A DNA stretch of 18,226 bases from Treponema sp. Its GTDB lineage: Bacteria > Spirochaetota > Spirochaetia > Treponematales > Breznakiellaceae. The notes below the pieces were generated by a model that was given only the letters and a program-made list of their open reading frames with translations, was not told where the DNA came from and ran no database searches. The DNA lies in the NCBI GenBank assembly GCA_031269405.1, contig JAISZE010000141.1:1-18226 (forward strand), given 5' to 3'. Of this stretch, positions 1 through 5,846 are shown in pieces (position 1 is the first letter of the stretch; every line of letters starts with the position of its first letter). A program made the translations under genes and the position numbers.

Positions 1-1
1 A

Positions 2-118
2 ACCGATTTTTACAATATAAAGATACGGAAGGTCAGCGTTAACGGGAAGGTTGTCAAGTCCCTTGAGGAACTGAATCTTGAAAGCAACGAGCGGGTTCAT
101 AATCTTACTATTGAGTAG
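2..118 (+). CDS. C-terminal end of an unidentified protein (partial, 5' end outside window)
   Basis: An open frame enters from the left edge and ends at a TAG at 116-118, giving 38 residues that end in HNLTIE. The peptide is polar and beta-strand-like (alternating residues such as FYNIKIRKVSVNGKVV), as at the end of an extracellular or carbohydrate-active beta-domain, but I recognise no family. The stop lies 9 bases before the ATG of the SGNH-hydrolase remnant, the spacing expected in an operon, so the two were probably once expressed together. Only the end is visible, so neither function nor intactness can be judged. Confidence 0.4.
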   Translation, partial: TDFYNIKIRKVSVNGKVVKSLEELNLESNERVHNLTIE

Positions 119-127
119 CGCAGGCGG

Positions 128-295
128 ATGAAGGCTTTTTCTGAAGATCTGCTGCGGAATACTGTGCCGTCCCGGGGCCAACCGGCGGACAGCGGTTCTG
201 TGCGTTTTCACTACAAACGCGGCGGCAGATTGAAGGTCCTGTTCATAGGAAACTCTATTACCCTCCACGGTAAAGCGCCGCATATCGGCTGGTAG
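128..295 (+). pseudogene. Truncated SGNH/GDSL hydrolase (N-terminal 55 codons only)
   Basis: The frame from ATG 128 to TAG 293-295 encodes 55 residues. Residues 37-55 read KVLFIGNSITLHGKAPHIGW in all but the first residue. This matches block I of a bacterial SGNH-hydrolase subgroup in which GNSIT holds the nucleophilic Ser (about residue 43) and the run continues into a Gly-Asn-Trp-Gly-Met-type segment. Here the frame stops right after the Trp. The 52 bases before coaD show no continuation in another frame, so the other roughly 150 or more residues, including the catalytic Asp/His block, are gone. The product cannot be a working esterase. I infer a deletion that removed the 3' part and joined the stump to the coaD upstream region. 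The frame is too short for most gene callers. Confidence 0.6.
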
Positions 296-347
296 GGTAC
301 AGCGTCCCGACCTTGACCTCCCAGGGTTCCTGGTTTATGCTAAATAC

Positions 348-824
348 ATGTTTAAAGCGGTTTTTCCCGGCTCGTTTGATCCCCCGACTCTGGGGCACAT
401 GAATATCATCGAGCGGGCGTCTTTTCTTTTTGACGAGCTTTTGGTAATTATCGCGGAAAACCGGCAGAAAAGGTACTTTTTTTCGGCCCAGGAGCGGCTG
501 GATATGATGATGGAGCTTGTCAGGCCCTGGAAAAATGTTTCGGCCATCATCTGGGACCATCTCATTGTGGATTATATGAAACAGGAAAATATACGCCTTA
601 TGGTGAGGGGAGTCAGGGGCATGGATGATTTTTCATACGAGTTTGAGCTTTCCATGATGAACAAGGCCCTTTATCCCCACATTGAAACCTTGTTTATGAC
701 TACTGATCCCAAGTATTTCGTCCTCCGGTCCAGTTCTATCAGGGAACTTGCCTCTTTCCATGGGGATGTGTCCGCTATGGTCCCGCCTTTGGTAGCGGAA
801 GCTTTACAAGGGAAATATTCTTAG
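348..824 (+). CDS. coaD: Phosphopantetheine adenylyltransferase (CoaD)
   Basis: This enzyme catalyses the fourth, penultimate step of coenzyme A synthesis: 4'-phosphopantetheine plus ATP gives dephospho-CoA plus pyrophosphate, in the cytosol. At 158 residues it has the usual family length. The nucleotidyltransferase signature is intact: PGSFDPPTLGH at residues 7-17, with the T/HxGH motif at 14-17. So is the C-terminal SSSIRE block (128-133), equivalent to the family ISSTxVRE loop. VRGVRGMDDFSYEFELSMMN is the conserved central substrate-binding segment. The start is an ATG directly followed by the conserved FKAVFPGSF strand, so it is secure, although no clear ribosome-binding site precedes it. 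The gene follows the truncated hydrolase and is separated by about 100 bases and a promoter from rpmF. CoaD product feeds the phosphopantetheine arm of the AcpP encoded just downstream. Confidence 0.95.
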   Translation: MFKAVFPGSFDPPTLGHMNIIERASFLFDELLVIIAENRQKRYFFSAQERLDMMMELVRPWKNVSAIIWDHLIVDYMKQENIRLMVRGVRGMDDFSYEFELSMMNKALYPHIETLFMTTDPKYFVLRSSSIRELASFHGDVSAMVPPLVAEALQGKYS

Positions 825-857
825 TAAAGCGTTCGTGGGCGGTTTACGTAATTTAGC

Positions 858-886
858 TTGACACAAAATAGGGTTTTTGTTAAACT
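858..886 (+). promoter_or_regulatory. Sigma-70-type promoter for rpmF-acpP(-rnc)
   Basis: A perfect -35 hexamer TTGACA (858-863) is followed after exactly 17 bases by TAAACT (881-886), which matches the -10 consensus at four of six positions. It lies in the short gap between coaD and rpmF, about 40 bases before the rpmF ATG. The downstream genes therefore need not depend on coaD read-through. The call rests on consensus match and position only. Confidence 0.6.
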
Positions 887-928
887 TAAAATCTATGTTT
901 GATTTATCTATTCGAAGTGAGGTTAGAG

Positions 929-1117
929 ATGGCTGTACCCAGGTTTAAGACATCAAAGGCGAGAACAAGCAGGCGGCAGACGATTAATATGAAGCTTACC
1001 GCCCCTAAAACTGTTGAATGCGGCAACTGCGGCAACCAGGTTTTGCTGCACAGGGTATGCCCCAAATGCGGGTTTTACCGGGGCAGGCAGGTAATCCTGC
1101 CGGAATCTAAGGTATAA
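929..1117 (+). CDS. rpmF: 50S ribosomal protein L32 (zinc-ribbon form)
   Basis: L32 is a small basic protein of the large ribosomal subunit near the peptidyl-transferase exit side. The 62-residue product begins with the family's typical MAVPRFKTSKARTSRR. It carries two Cys pairs, CGNC (about residues 32-35) and CPKC (about 45-48), so it is the zinc-binding (C+) variant. An in-frame start 30 bases upstream is possible, but the ATG at 929 is preferred: it matches the conserved N-terminus and follows a GTGAGG ribosome-binding site (917-922) with 6-base spacing. The gene ends 18 bases before acpP. Bacteria often place rpmF beside fatty-acid synthesis genes (plsX, fabH, acpP). Here only acpP remains next to it. 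Confidence 0.96.
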   Translation: MAVPRFKTSKARTSRRQTINMKLTAPKTVECGNCGNQVLLHRVCPKCGFYRGRQVILPESKV

Positions 1118-1135
1118 GGATCAAGGTGGAATAAG

Positions 1136-1372
1136 ATGGATGATTTGTTCGACAAGATGAAGAAACTGATAGCCGATAAGCTGGAAGTTGATGTGGCTAA
1201 AATAACTATGGACGCTTCATTCCGGCAGGATCTCGGGGCCGACAGTCTGGACACCTATGAATTGGTCTATGCCATCGAGGAAGAGATGGGTATTTCCATC
1301 CCTGACGAAAAAGCCAACGAGTTTGAAACCGTCCGGGATGCTTACGAATATATTAAATCCCAGCAAAAATAA
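1136..1372 (+). CDS. acpP: Acyl carrier protein
   Basis: AcpP carries growing acyl chains as thioesters during type II fatty-acid synthesis and donates them for phospholipid and related synthesis. The 78-residue acidic protein has the canonical helix-2 motif GADSLDTYELVYAIEEEMG. Ser37 is the attachment site for 4'-phosphopantetheine, which holo-ACP synthase transfers from coenzyme A. The rest (IPDEKANEFETVRDAYEYI) is the standard helix 3/4 region. AGGTGG about 7 bases before the ATG is a good ribosome-binding site. The gene lies 18 bases after rpmF and overlaps the earliest ATG proposed here for rnc, so the three are probably co-transcribed. Length and motifs are normal. Confidence 0.97.
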   Translation: MDDLFDKMKKLIADKLEVDVAKITMDASFRQDLGADSLDTYELVYAIEEEMGISIPDEKANEFETVRDAYEYIKSQQK

Positions 1373-2237
1373 GAAGAACCAGGACTTTCCGGGCCTGCCT
1401 GGGGAATCGGGGATACGAAAAAACAGGGGCTTAGTAGCAGAAGTTCCTCTCTGTAACTTCTCCTCTGGTAAATTGCCGGCGCTGGAACCGGGTAGAAAGA
1501 AGGTTTTGACGGCTTTTCTCAAGGCTTCGGGGTTAAGGTTCAAGAGGCTGGAGCTTTTGAACCTTGCTTTCATACACCGGTCTGTATCCAACGAATCCAG
1601 TCATAAAATCAACAATGAACGGCTCGAATTTCTGGGAGACGCGATCCTCGGGGCGGTAACGGCCGCTCTTCTCTACGAACAACTGACGGATCGTTCCGAA
1701 GGGGATTTGGCCAGGATCAAGTCGGTAGTGGTTTCCGAGGATATCCTTTCCGGGGTAGCCAGGGAACTCCAGATCGATACCCTCCTTATCCTGGGCAAAG
1801 GGGAGGAGAATTCCGGGGGGCGTACCAAAAGGGCTATACTCGCCGATGCCCTGGAAGCCCTCATCGGGGCGCTTTACCTGGATTCGGGCTATAAAGAAGC
1901 TTTTGTTTTTGTAAGCCGTTTAATAAAAGCGGAAATCGGCCGGGTTTTGGAAAACCGCTACCACAGGGATTACAAGTCCCTGCTCCAGGAATTTAGCCAG
2001 TGTCATTTCCGCAACTGTCCTGTCTACCGGCTCGTTAAGTGTTCCGGCCCGGAACACGAACGGATCTTCTGGGTAGAGGTTGAGGTGGACGGCGCTGTCT
2101 ACGGCCCTGGTATGGGGCGCAGCAAAAAAAGCGCCGAACAGGAAGCCGCCAGAATGGCCTGGGAAGCTATAGCGATAAATCCGCCTGTCCCTGAGGAGGG
2201 GGGGGCGGGGTCGGGCCTGGCAGGCGCTCTATGTTGA
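1338..2237 (+). CDS. rnc: Ribonuclease III
   Basis: This endonuclease cleaves double-stranded RNA and processes rRNA precursors and structured mRNAs. Numbered from the ATG at 1338 (299 residues), the catalytic signature NERLEFLGD is at about 93-101, with D101 the catalytic Asp. The second acidic block DALEALIGALYLD follows, with E173 the metal-binding Glu. A complete double-stranded RNA-binding domain occupies about 210-279, including GMGRSKKSAEQEAA. The start is uncertain. The ATG at 1338 overlaps acpP by 35 bases and gives a 45-residue extension not typical of the family. A TTG at 1473 would give 254 residues, closer to the usual 225-250. Neither has a convincing ribosome-binding site, so translation may be coupled to acpP. 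The last roughly 15 residues are Gly/Pro-rich and not conserved. Confidence 0.93.
   Translation: MLTNILNPSKNKKNQDFPGLPGESGIRKNRGLVAEVPLCNFSSGKLPALEPGRKKVLTAFLKASGLRFKRLELLNLAFIHRSVSNESSHKINNERLEFLGDAILGAVTAALLYEQLTDRSEGDLARIKSVVVSEDILSGVARELQIDTLLILGKGEENSGGRTKRAILADALEALIGALYLDSGYKEAFVFVSRLIKAEIGRVLENRYHRDYKSLLQEFSQCHFRNCPVYRLVKCSGPEHERIFWVEVEVDGAVYGPGMGRSKKSAEQEAARMAWEAIAINPPVPEEGGAGSGLAGALC
1439..1461 (+). other. Short inverted repeat between acpP and the conserved part of rnc
   Basis: AGAAGTT (1439-1445) and AACTTCT (1455-1461) are perfect complements around a 9-base loop. The hairpin ends 12 bases before the alternative TTG start of rnc. If that TTG is the real start, the hairpin would sit in the rnc leader, where some bacteria have RNase III cutting its own mRNA. 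A 7-bp stem is short and may be chance. Confidence 0.25.
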
Positions 2238-2350
2238 AGAGGCTTTTTACCCACCTGGAGCGGCTAAACTTGACCCGCCTTTTTTTGCGAAAGCCTGGGG
2301 CGGGGGAAAGCCTGAGAAAAACATTTGGAATTCCCCGCCGGAGCGTATAA
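2231..2350 (+). CDS. Possible 39-codon ORF overlapping the rnc stop
   Basis: An ATG at 2231 overlaps the rnc stop (ATGTTGA) and opens a 39-codon frame, basic and leucine-rich (MLKRLFTHLERLNLTRLFLR...), that ends at 2348-2350 inside the terminator hairpin. The start-stop overlap resembles translational coupling. However, the only Shine-Dalgarno-like run (GAGGAGG) is roughly 25 bases upstream, too far away, and I recognise no family. It is more likely spurious than real and is listed so that it can be tested. Confidence 0.15.
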   Translation: MLKRLFTHLERLNLTRLFLRKPGAGESLRKTFGIPRRSV

Positions 2351-2381
2351 AAGACTTGACGTCGGCGTCAAGTCTTTTATA
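2346..2381. terminator. Bidirectional intrinsic terminator between convergent rnc and cca
   Basis: A perfect 16-bp inverted repeat, TATAAAAGACTTGACG (2346-2361) and its exact complement (2366-2381), encloses a 4-base TCGG loop. The A-tract in the left arm and T-tract in the right arm make it symmetrical, so it can end transcription from either side. It lies between rnc on the + strand and cca on the - strand, where such an element is expected. The U-tract is part of the stem rather than beyond it. Confidence 0.75.
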
Positions 2382-2459
2382 GCAGAGGCGGACTCTACAA
2401 GCGTTTTTCACGGGGTTTTCCCCGCCCCCGGGTTATCAAGGCGTGATTGCGGGACAAGT

Positions 2460-3851
2460 TTAGGCGTTGCTGTAGCGGTCGTTGATTTTTCCTGCTATTT
2501 CCAGCAGTTTTTCCCGTGTATTAAGAGAAGGATCTTCCACAACAGCCTCAAGAAGCTCTTTGAGGATAATGCCCATCTGTTTCCCCGGTTTTACCCGCAC
2601 TTCTTTGAGATCATAGCCGGAGACCGCCAGGTCTTTGAGTGAAAGGGTCCTTCCTGCGGCGAGGACCTTTTCCACCCGCTTTATCAGGGGTAAAAGGTAA
2701 TCCCGAGGCGGCTCAAGTCCGGCGGCGGCGTATGCGTCGGCCATGCGGATCCGGTAGAGGTCAGGCAGGCTGCCTTCCCCGGCGCGTATGATAAAACGCC
2801 GTACCGCGGCGTCGGTCCAGTTTTCCTCGTAGTGGAACATGTGCTCTTCAATCAGGTGGCAGACCTTATCCATAACCGCCTTGGGATACCGGAAACGGAG
2901 CATAATCTCCCTGGCAAGACGGGAAGATTCCCTTTCGTGCTGGTAAAAAGTCCTGGCCCCGGATTCATCCGTTTTACAGGTGATCCGTTTCCCCACGTCA
3001 TGATACAGAGCGGCCATGCGGACTTCCGGGGAAGCCTTTTCCCTGGCCGCAAAATCGCAGGCCAGGAGGGAATGATCCAGAACGTCGAATTGATGCAGCC
3101 CTTTTTGCTCGATCCCCCTGCATAAAGCCAGTTCCGGAAGTATAAGTTCAAGGAGCCCTGTTTTTTCCATTAAATAAAGCGCCGCCGAAGGCTTGGGGCT
3201 GGCGATTATCTTATCCAGTTCGTCCCGGATACGTTCAGGGGCTACCCCGGCTGTAAGGGAAATGGCCCCGGGTATGGCTTCAAGCACTGCATCGTCTACA
3301 GTGAAGTCCAACTGGCTCGCAAAACGGACCGCCCTCAGGGGGCGGAGGCCGTCTTCGGCAAAGCGTTCCACCGGGTTCCCTACGGAACGTATGAGGCGCG
3401 CCTTTATGTCCTCTTCGCCGTTAAAAGGGTCTGTCAGGGGGCCGGACGGGAACTTATACGCAGCGGCGTTCATGGTGAAATCCCTACGGGACAGATCTTC
3501 CATGATGGACACCCCGAATTCCACGCTGTCCGGCCTCCTGCCGTCGCTGTAACCTTTTTCGGCCCTGAAGGTAGTTACCTCGAAGGCAAAATTCTTGCAA
3601 TACACCGTAACAGTGCCGTGCTTGATCCCTGTAGGGACCACGAAATACGGGGTTTTTTTCCCCGGAGGACGGACCAGGGCTATTACCTCCTCAGGAAGGG
3701 CATCGGTAGCAAGGTCCCAGTCTTTGGCCTTTTGCCCTCTGAGGAGATCCCGAACCGCCCCGCCTACCAGGTAAATCTGCTTTCCTGCATTTGAGAAGAT
3801 AGACGCTATTTCCAGAACAGCCGGATGTATATTCCCTTTTCCAATCAACAC
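2460..3851 (-). CDS. cca: CCA tRNA nucleotidyltransferase (class II, with HD domain)
   Basis: The enzyme adds or repairs the 3'-terminal CCA of tRNAs without a template. The 463-residue protein starts with the nucleotidyltransferase head: LVGGAVRD at 28-35, then the metal-binding DWD at 44-46. It continues with RRDFTMNA (122-129) and ERIRDEL (206-212), which help select CTP and ATP, and then an HD hydrolase domain (YHDVGK around 283-288). A C-terminal tRNA-binding region ends the protein. Bacterial poly(A) polymerase (PcnB) shares the head, so that activity cannot be fully excluded, but the HD domain favours the CCA-adding type. GTG at 3851 is preferred as start because GGAG lies 8 bases upstream. 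The gene is divergent from thiamine pyrophosphokinase across about 80 bases and convergent with rnc. Confidence 0.92.
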   Translation of the reverse strand: MLIGKGNIHPAVLEIASIFSNAGKQIYLVGGAVRDLLRGQKAKDWDLATDALPEEVIALVRPPGKKTPYFVVPTGIKHGTVTVYCKNFAFEVTTFRAEKGYSDGRRPDSVEFGVSIMEDLSRRDFTMNAAAYKFPSGPLTDPFNGEEDIKARLIRSVGNPVERFAEDGLRPLRAVRFASQLDFTVDDAVLEAIPGAISLTAGVAPERIRDELDKIIASPKPSAALYLMEKTGLLELILPELALCRGIEQKGLHQFDVLDHSLLACDFAAREKASPEVRMAALYHDVGKRITCKTDESGARTFYQHERESSRLAREIMLRFRYPKAVMDKVCHLIEEHMFHYEENWTDAAVRRFIIRAGEGSLPDLYRIRMADAYAAAGLEPPRDYLLPLIKRVEKVLAAGRTLSLKDLAVSGYDLKEVRVKPGKQMGIILKELLEAVVEDPSLNTREKLLEIAGKINDRYSNA

Positions 3852-3873
3852 GCTGTAAACTCCAAGCGAGGAA

Positions 3874-3902
3874 TTGCCTGCCGCTGGTTACTATACTATA
3901 AT
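3874..3902 (+). promoter_or_regulatory. Sigma-70-type promoter for the thiN-folE2 gene run
   Basis: TTGCCT (3874-3879), 17 bases, then a perfect TATAAT (3897-3902). It lies 27 bases before the GTG start of thiamine pyrophosphokinase, in the short gap between that gene and the divergent cca. The -10 is consensus and the -35 matches at four of six positions. A promoter for cca on the other strand must overlap this region but I could not place it confidently. Confidence 0.6.
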
Positions 3903-3929
3903 AAGGTATTCCGGGAAAGGGAGGGAACT

Positions 3930-4559
3930 GTGCGGGGCATCGCTGTCATCGGAGGGGAAGGGCCAAAGCCCGCAATATGCCGCGGTCTGGCTGAAGGGGC
4001 GGACATCGTCCTCGCCGCGGATTCGGGGCTTGCGGCAGCCGAAGACGCGGGGCTCTTGCCGGACTGGATTGTTGGGGATATGGATTCCCTGGACGACCCG
4101 GGGCGGCTTGAAAAGTATCCTCCTGAAAGGATACGCCGGTTTCCGGGGGACAAGGATTATACCGATACCGAACTGGCCCTCTCGTGCCTTTGGGAACAGG
4201 GCTGCGCTGAAATCTGGCTTGCAGGCGGCGGCGGCGGAAGGGTGGATCATCTGTTTGCCATCCGCTCTCTTTTTGAACGGGAGCCCTGTCCGGCCCGCTG
4301 GATCACCGCCAGGGAGGACATGCGCTGCGTCAAGGCCCGCGGGGAGTTGAACCTTACGCTCTTTCCGGGAAGCCTGGTTTCGGTGTTTCCCCTGGGAGAG
4401 GGACCCTGGGATGCCGGGAGTTCCGGCCTCAAATGGCCCCTTGCCGGCTGCCTCTGGAACCGGGGCAGTTTCGGCATCAGCAATGTGGCCGTTGACGGGC
4501 ATTGTTCGGTACATGTTACAAAGGGTAAATTTTTGATAATTGTCCCGTTAGCGGATTAA
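3930..4559 (+). CDS. thiN: Thiamine pyrophosphokinase
   Basis: This enzyme transfers pyrophosphate from ATP to thiamine, making the active cofactor thiamine diphosphate. It allows use of salvaged thiamine. The 209-residue product shows the family motifs in order: AADSG (29-33), the acidic metal/substrate motif GDMDS (49-53), DKDYTDTELAL (74-84) and GGRVDH (102-107). A C-terminal thiamine-binding beta region (GSFGISN...) follows. The frame is open further upstream, but those 35 codons are unconserved and run back over the cca promoter region. GTG at 3930 is chosen because it directly precedes the conserved RGIAVIGGEG strand and has a GGGAGG ribosome-binding site about 5 bases away. I see no room for a thiamine riboswitch between the promoter and this start. 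Confidence 0.93.
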   Translation: MRGIAVIGGEGPKPAICRGLAEGADIVLAADSGLAAAEDAGLLPDWIVGDMDSLDDPGRLEKYPPERIRRFPGDKDYTDTELALSCLWEQGCAEIWLAGGGGGRVDHLFAIRSLFEREPCPARWITAREDMRCVKARGELNLTLFPGSLVSVFPLGEGPWDAGSSGLKWPLAGCLWNRGSFGISNVAVDGHCSVHVTKGKFLIIVPLAD

Positions 4560-4594
4560 AGTATAAAAGGATAAGAATAAGGACTATATACTTT

Positions 4595-5437
4595 ATGATT
4601 GACGTTCAAAACCAGGCGGATCACCGGGACTTGCCATTGGGCAAGGTAGGCGTCAAGGGCCTGGAATACCCTGTTACGGTGCTGGACCGGGAAAAGAAAA
4701 TCCAGCATTCCGCCGCAAAGGTGGATCTCTATGCCGATCTTCCCCGCCATTTTAAGGGTACCCACATGAGCCGGTTTATCGAGATTTTCCACCAGTACCG
4801 GGAAGATCTCTCTATGCCCAGGTTTCTGGATATGCTCAGGGCAATACGCGGCGAACTGGAAGCCAAATCGGCTTTTGGCTCCATGTCTTTTCCCTATTTT
4901 ATCGAAAAGAAAGCTCCTGTTTCCGGGCTTCCGGGGATAATGTCCTATCAGTGCCGCTACCAGGGCAGGGTCTCAGGCAGACCGGGCTGCGGCGAAGGCG
5001 GCGTCTGGGAGAAACACTTTACCGTGGCGGTTTCCGTTCCGGTAACCACAGTCTGCCCCTGTTCCAAAGCCATATCCGACAGAGGCGCCCATAACCAGCG
5101 GGGGGTGGTTACGGTGGAACTGGAACTGGGGCCTTTTTTCTGGATAGAGGATATTATTTCCCTTGTTGAAAAAGCCGCTTCAAGCCCGGTTTATTCCCTT
5201 ATCAAGCGGGAAGATGAAAAATACATCACCGAACATGCCTACGATAATCCGAAATTTGTTGAAGATCTGGTCCGGGATGTTTATATTGAAATAAGGGACT
5301 TGAACCAGTTTCCGCGCTTTTCCGTAGAGGCGGAAAATTTTGAAAGCATCCATAATCACAGCGCCTTTGCCTTTGCCGAGTATAACCCCTCAGCCGTGCC
5401 GGCCAGGGAAGGCGCAGGGGAGGCATTGTATGAATGA
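4595..5437 (+). CDS. folE2: GTP cyclohydrolase IB (FolE2)
   Basis: FolE2 converts GTP to 7,8-dihydroneopterin triphosphate, the first step toward tetrahydrofolate and, in many bacteria, queuosine. It is the variant that does not depend strictly on zinc. The 280-residue length fits the family. Conserved parts include HRDLPLGKVGVKGLEYPV near the N-terminus, GTHMSRFIE, the TVCPCSKAIS segment with the conserved metal/nucleophile Cys, DRGAHNQR, and the C-terminal IHNHSAFA. The stretch SGRPGCGEGGVWEK before the central strand looks somewhat expanded. The ATG lies 35 bases after thiN, with AAGGA-type sequence about 12 bases upstream, and probably belongs to the same transcript. The stop overlaps the next start by 8 bases, indicating coupling. 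No metal-responsive operator is recognisable. Confidence 0.95.
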   Translation: MIDVQNQADHRDLPLGKVGVKGLEYPVTVLDREKKIQHSAAKVDLYADLPRHFKGTHMSRFIEIFHQYREDLSMPRFLDMLRAIRGELEAKSAFGSMSFPYFIEKKAPVSGLPGIMSYQCRYQGRVSGRPGCGEGGVWEKHFTVAVSVPVTTVCPCSKAISDRGAHNQRGVVTVELELGPFFWIEDIISLVEKAASSPVYSLIKREDEKYITEHAYDNPKFVEDLVRDVYIEIRDLNQFPRFSVEAENFESIHNHSAFAFAEYNPSAVPAREGAGEALYE

Positions 5438-5798
5438 TATGGAACCTTCAGGGACCGCGCTGGCCAAACAGGGCGTCGCCGCTGCAGGCGGTATCGTGGG
5501 CGGCGTCCTGCTCCTGGCTATGCATATCCTGGGAGGCCGCTTCAGGCTTGTAGGGATACTCCTGGGGCTGATTGTCGGCGGGGTAGGGGTGAGCGGCCTT
5601 CTTTCCAGGGATCCTGAAGATAAAAAGCCCGGCCTTATCCTTACCGCCGCAGGGGCCCTGGAACTGGTTTTTCAATTTGGAATTCCTTTTTTAAAACCTA
5701 TTGCCGGGACTATTTTGGGCTTTTCGGCCCTGGGGCTTTTGGCTGTAGGCATCTGGAAGGGTATACGCTTCCTCAAGGGTCTGCGGAGCAGAAGGTAA
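5430..5798 (+). CDS. Small membrane protein of unknown function, four predicted transmembrane segments
   Basis: The 122-residue product is hydrophobic and Gly/Leu-rich. Likely membrane segments are at about 13-35, 38-58, 67-86 and 90-109. A charged loop (RDPEDKKPG, about 60-68) separates the two pairs, and the tail is basic (KGIRFLKGLRSRR). The two halves look like related helical hairpins. I recognise no family. The ATG at 5430 is supported by GGGGAGG (5417-5423) 6 bases upstream and overlaps the end of folE2 by 8 bases, so translation is probably coupled. The basic C-terminus suggests that end is cytoplasmic. Nothing in the sequence links it to folate or tRNA modification beyond its position. 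Confidence 0.75.
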   Translation: MNDMEPSGTALAKQGVAAAGGIVGGVLLLAMHILGGRFRLVGILLGLIVGGVGVSGLLSRDPEDKKPGLILTAAGALELVFQFGIPFLKPIAGTILGFSALGLLAVGIWKGIRFLKGLRSRR

Positions 5799-5846
5799 TT
5801 GTGTGGTAGTAACAGGTAACACGCCCTCTGGCAGGCGCCTTTTCAG

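Noticed and set aside
899..928. Upstream start for rpmF
   Set aside because: The 10 extra residues precede the invariant MAVPRFKTSKAR start and would swallow the ribosome-binding site at 917-922.
2411..2424. CGGGG-TTTT-CCCCG hairpin near the cca end
   Set aside because: Only 5 bp, with no T-run. The 16-bp repeat nearby explains termination better.
3825..3929. Longer N-terminus for thiamine pyrophosphokinase from ATG 3825
   Set aside because: The 35 extra codons are unconserved, overlap cca and span the promoter. GTG 3930 has a good ribosome-binding site and begins at the first conserved strand.
3852..3929. TPP riboswitch before thiN
   Set aside because: The leader between the promoter and the start is under 30 bases, too short for a thiamine riboswitch, and no conserved THI-box sequence is seen.
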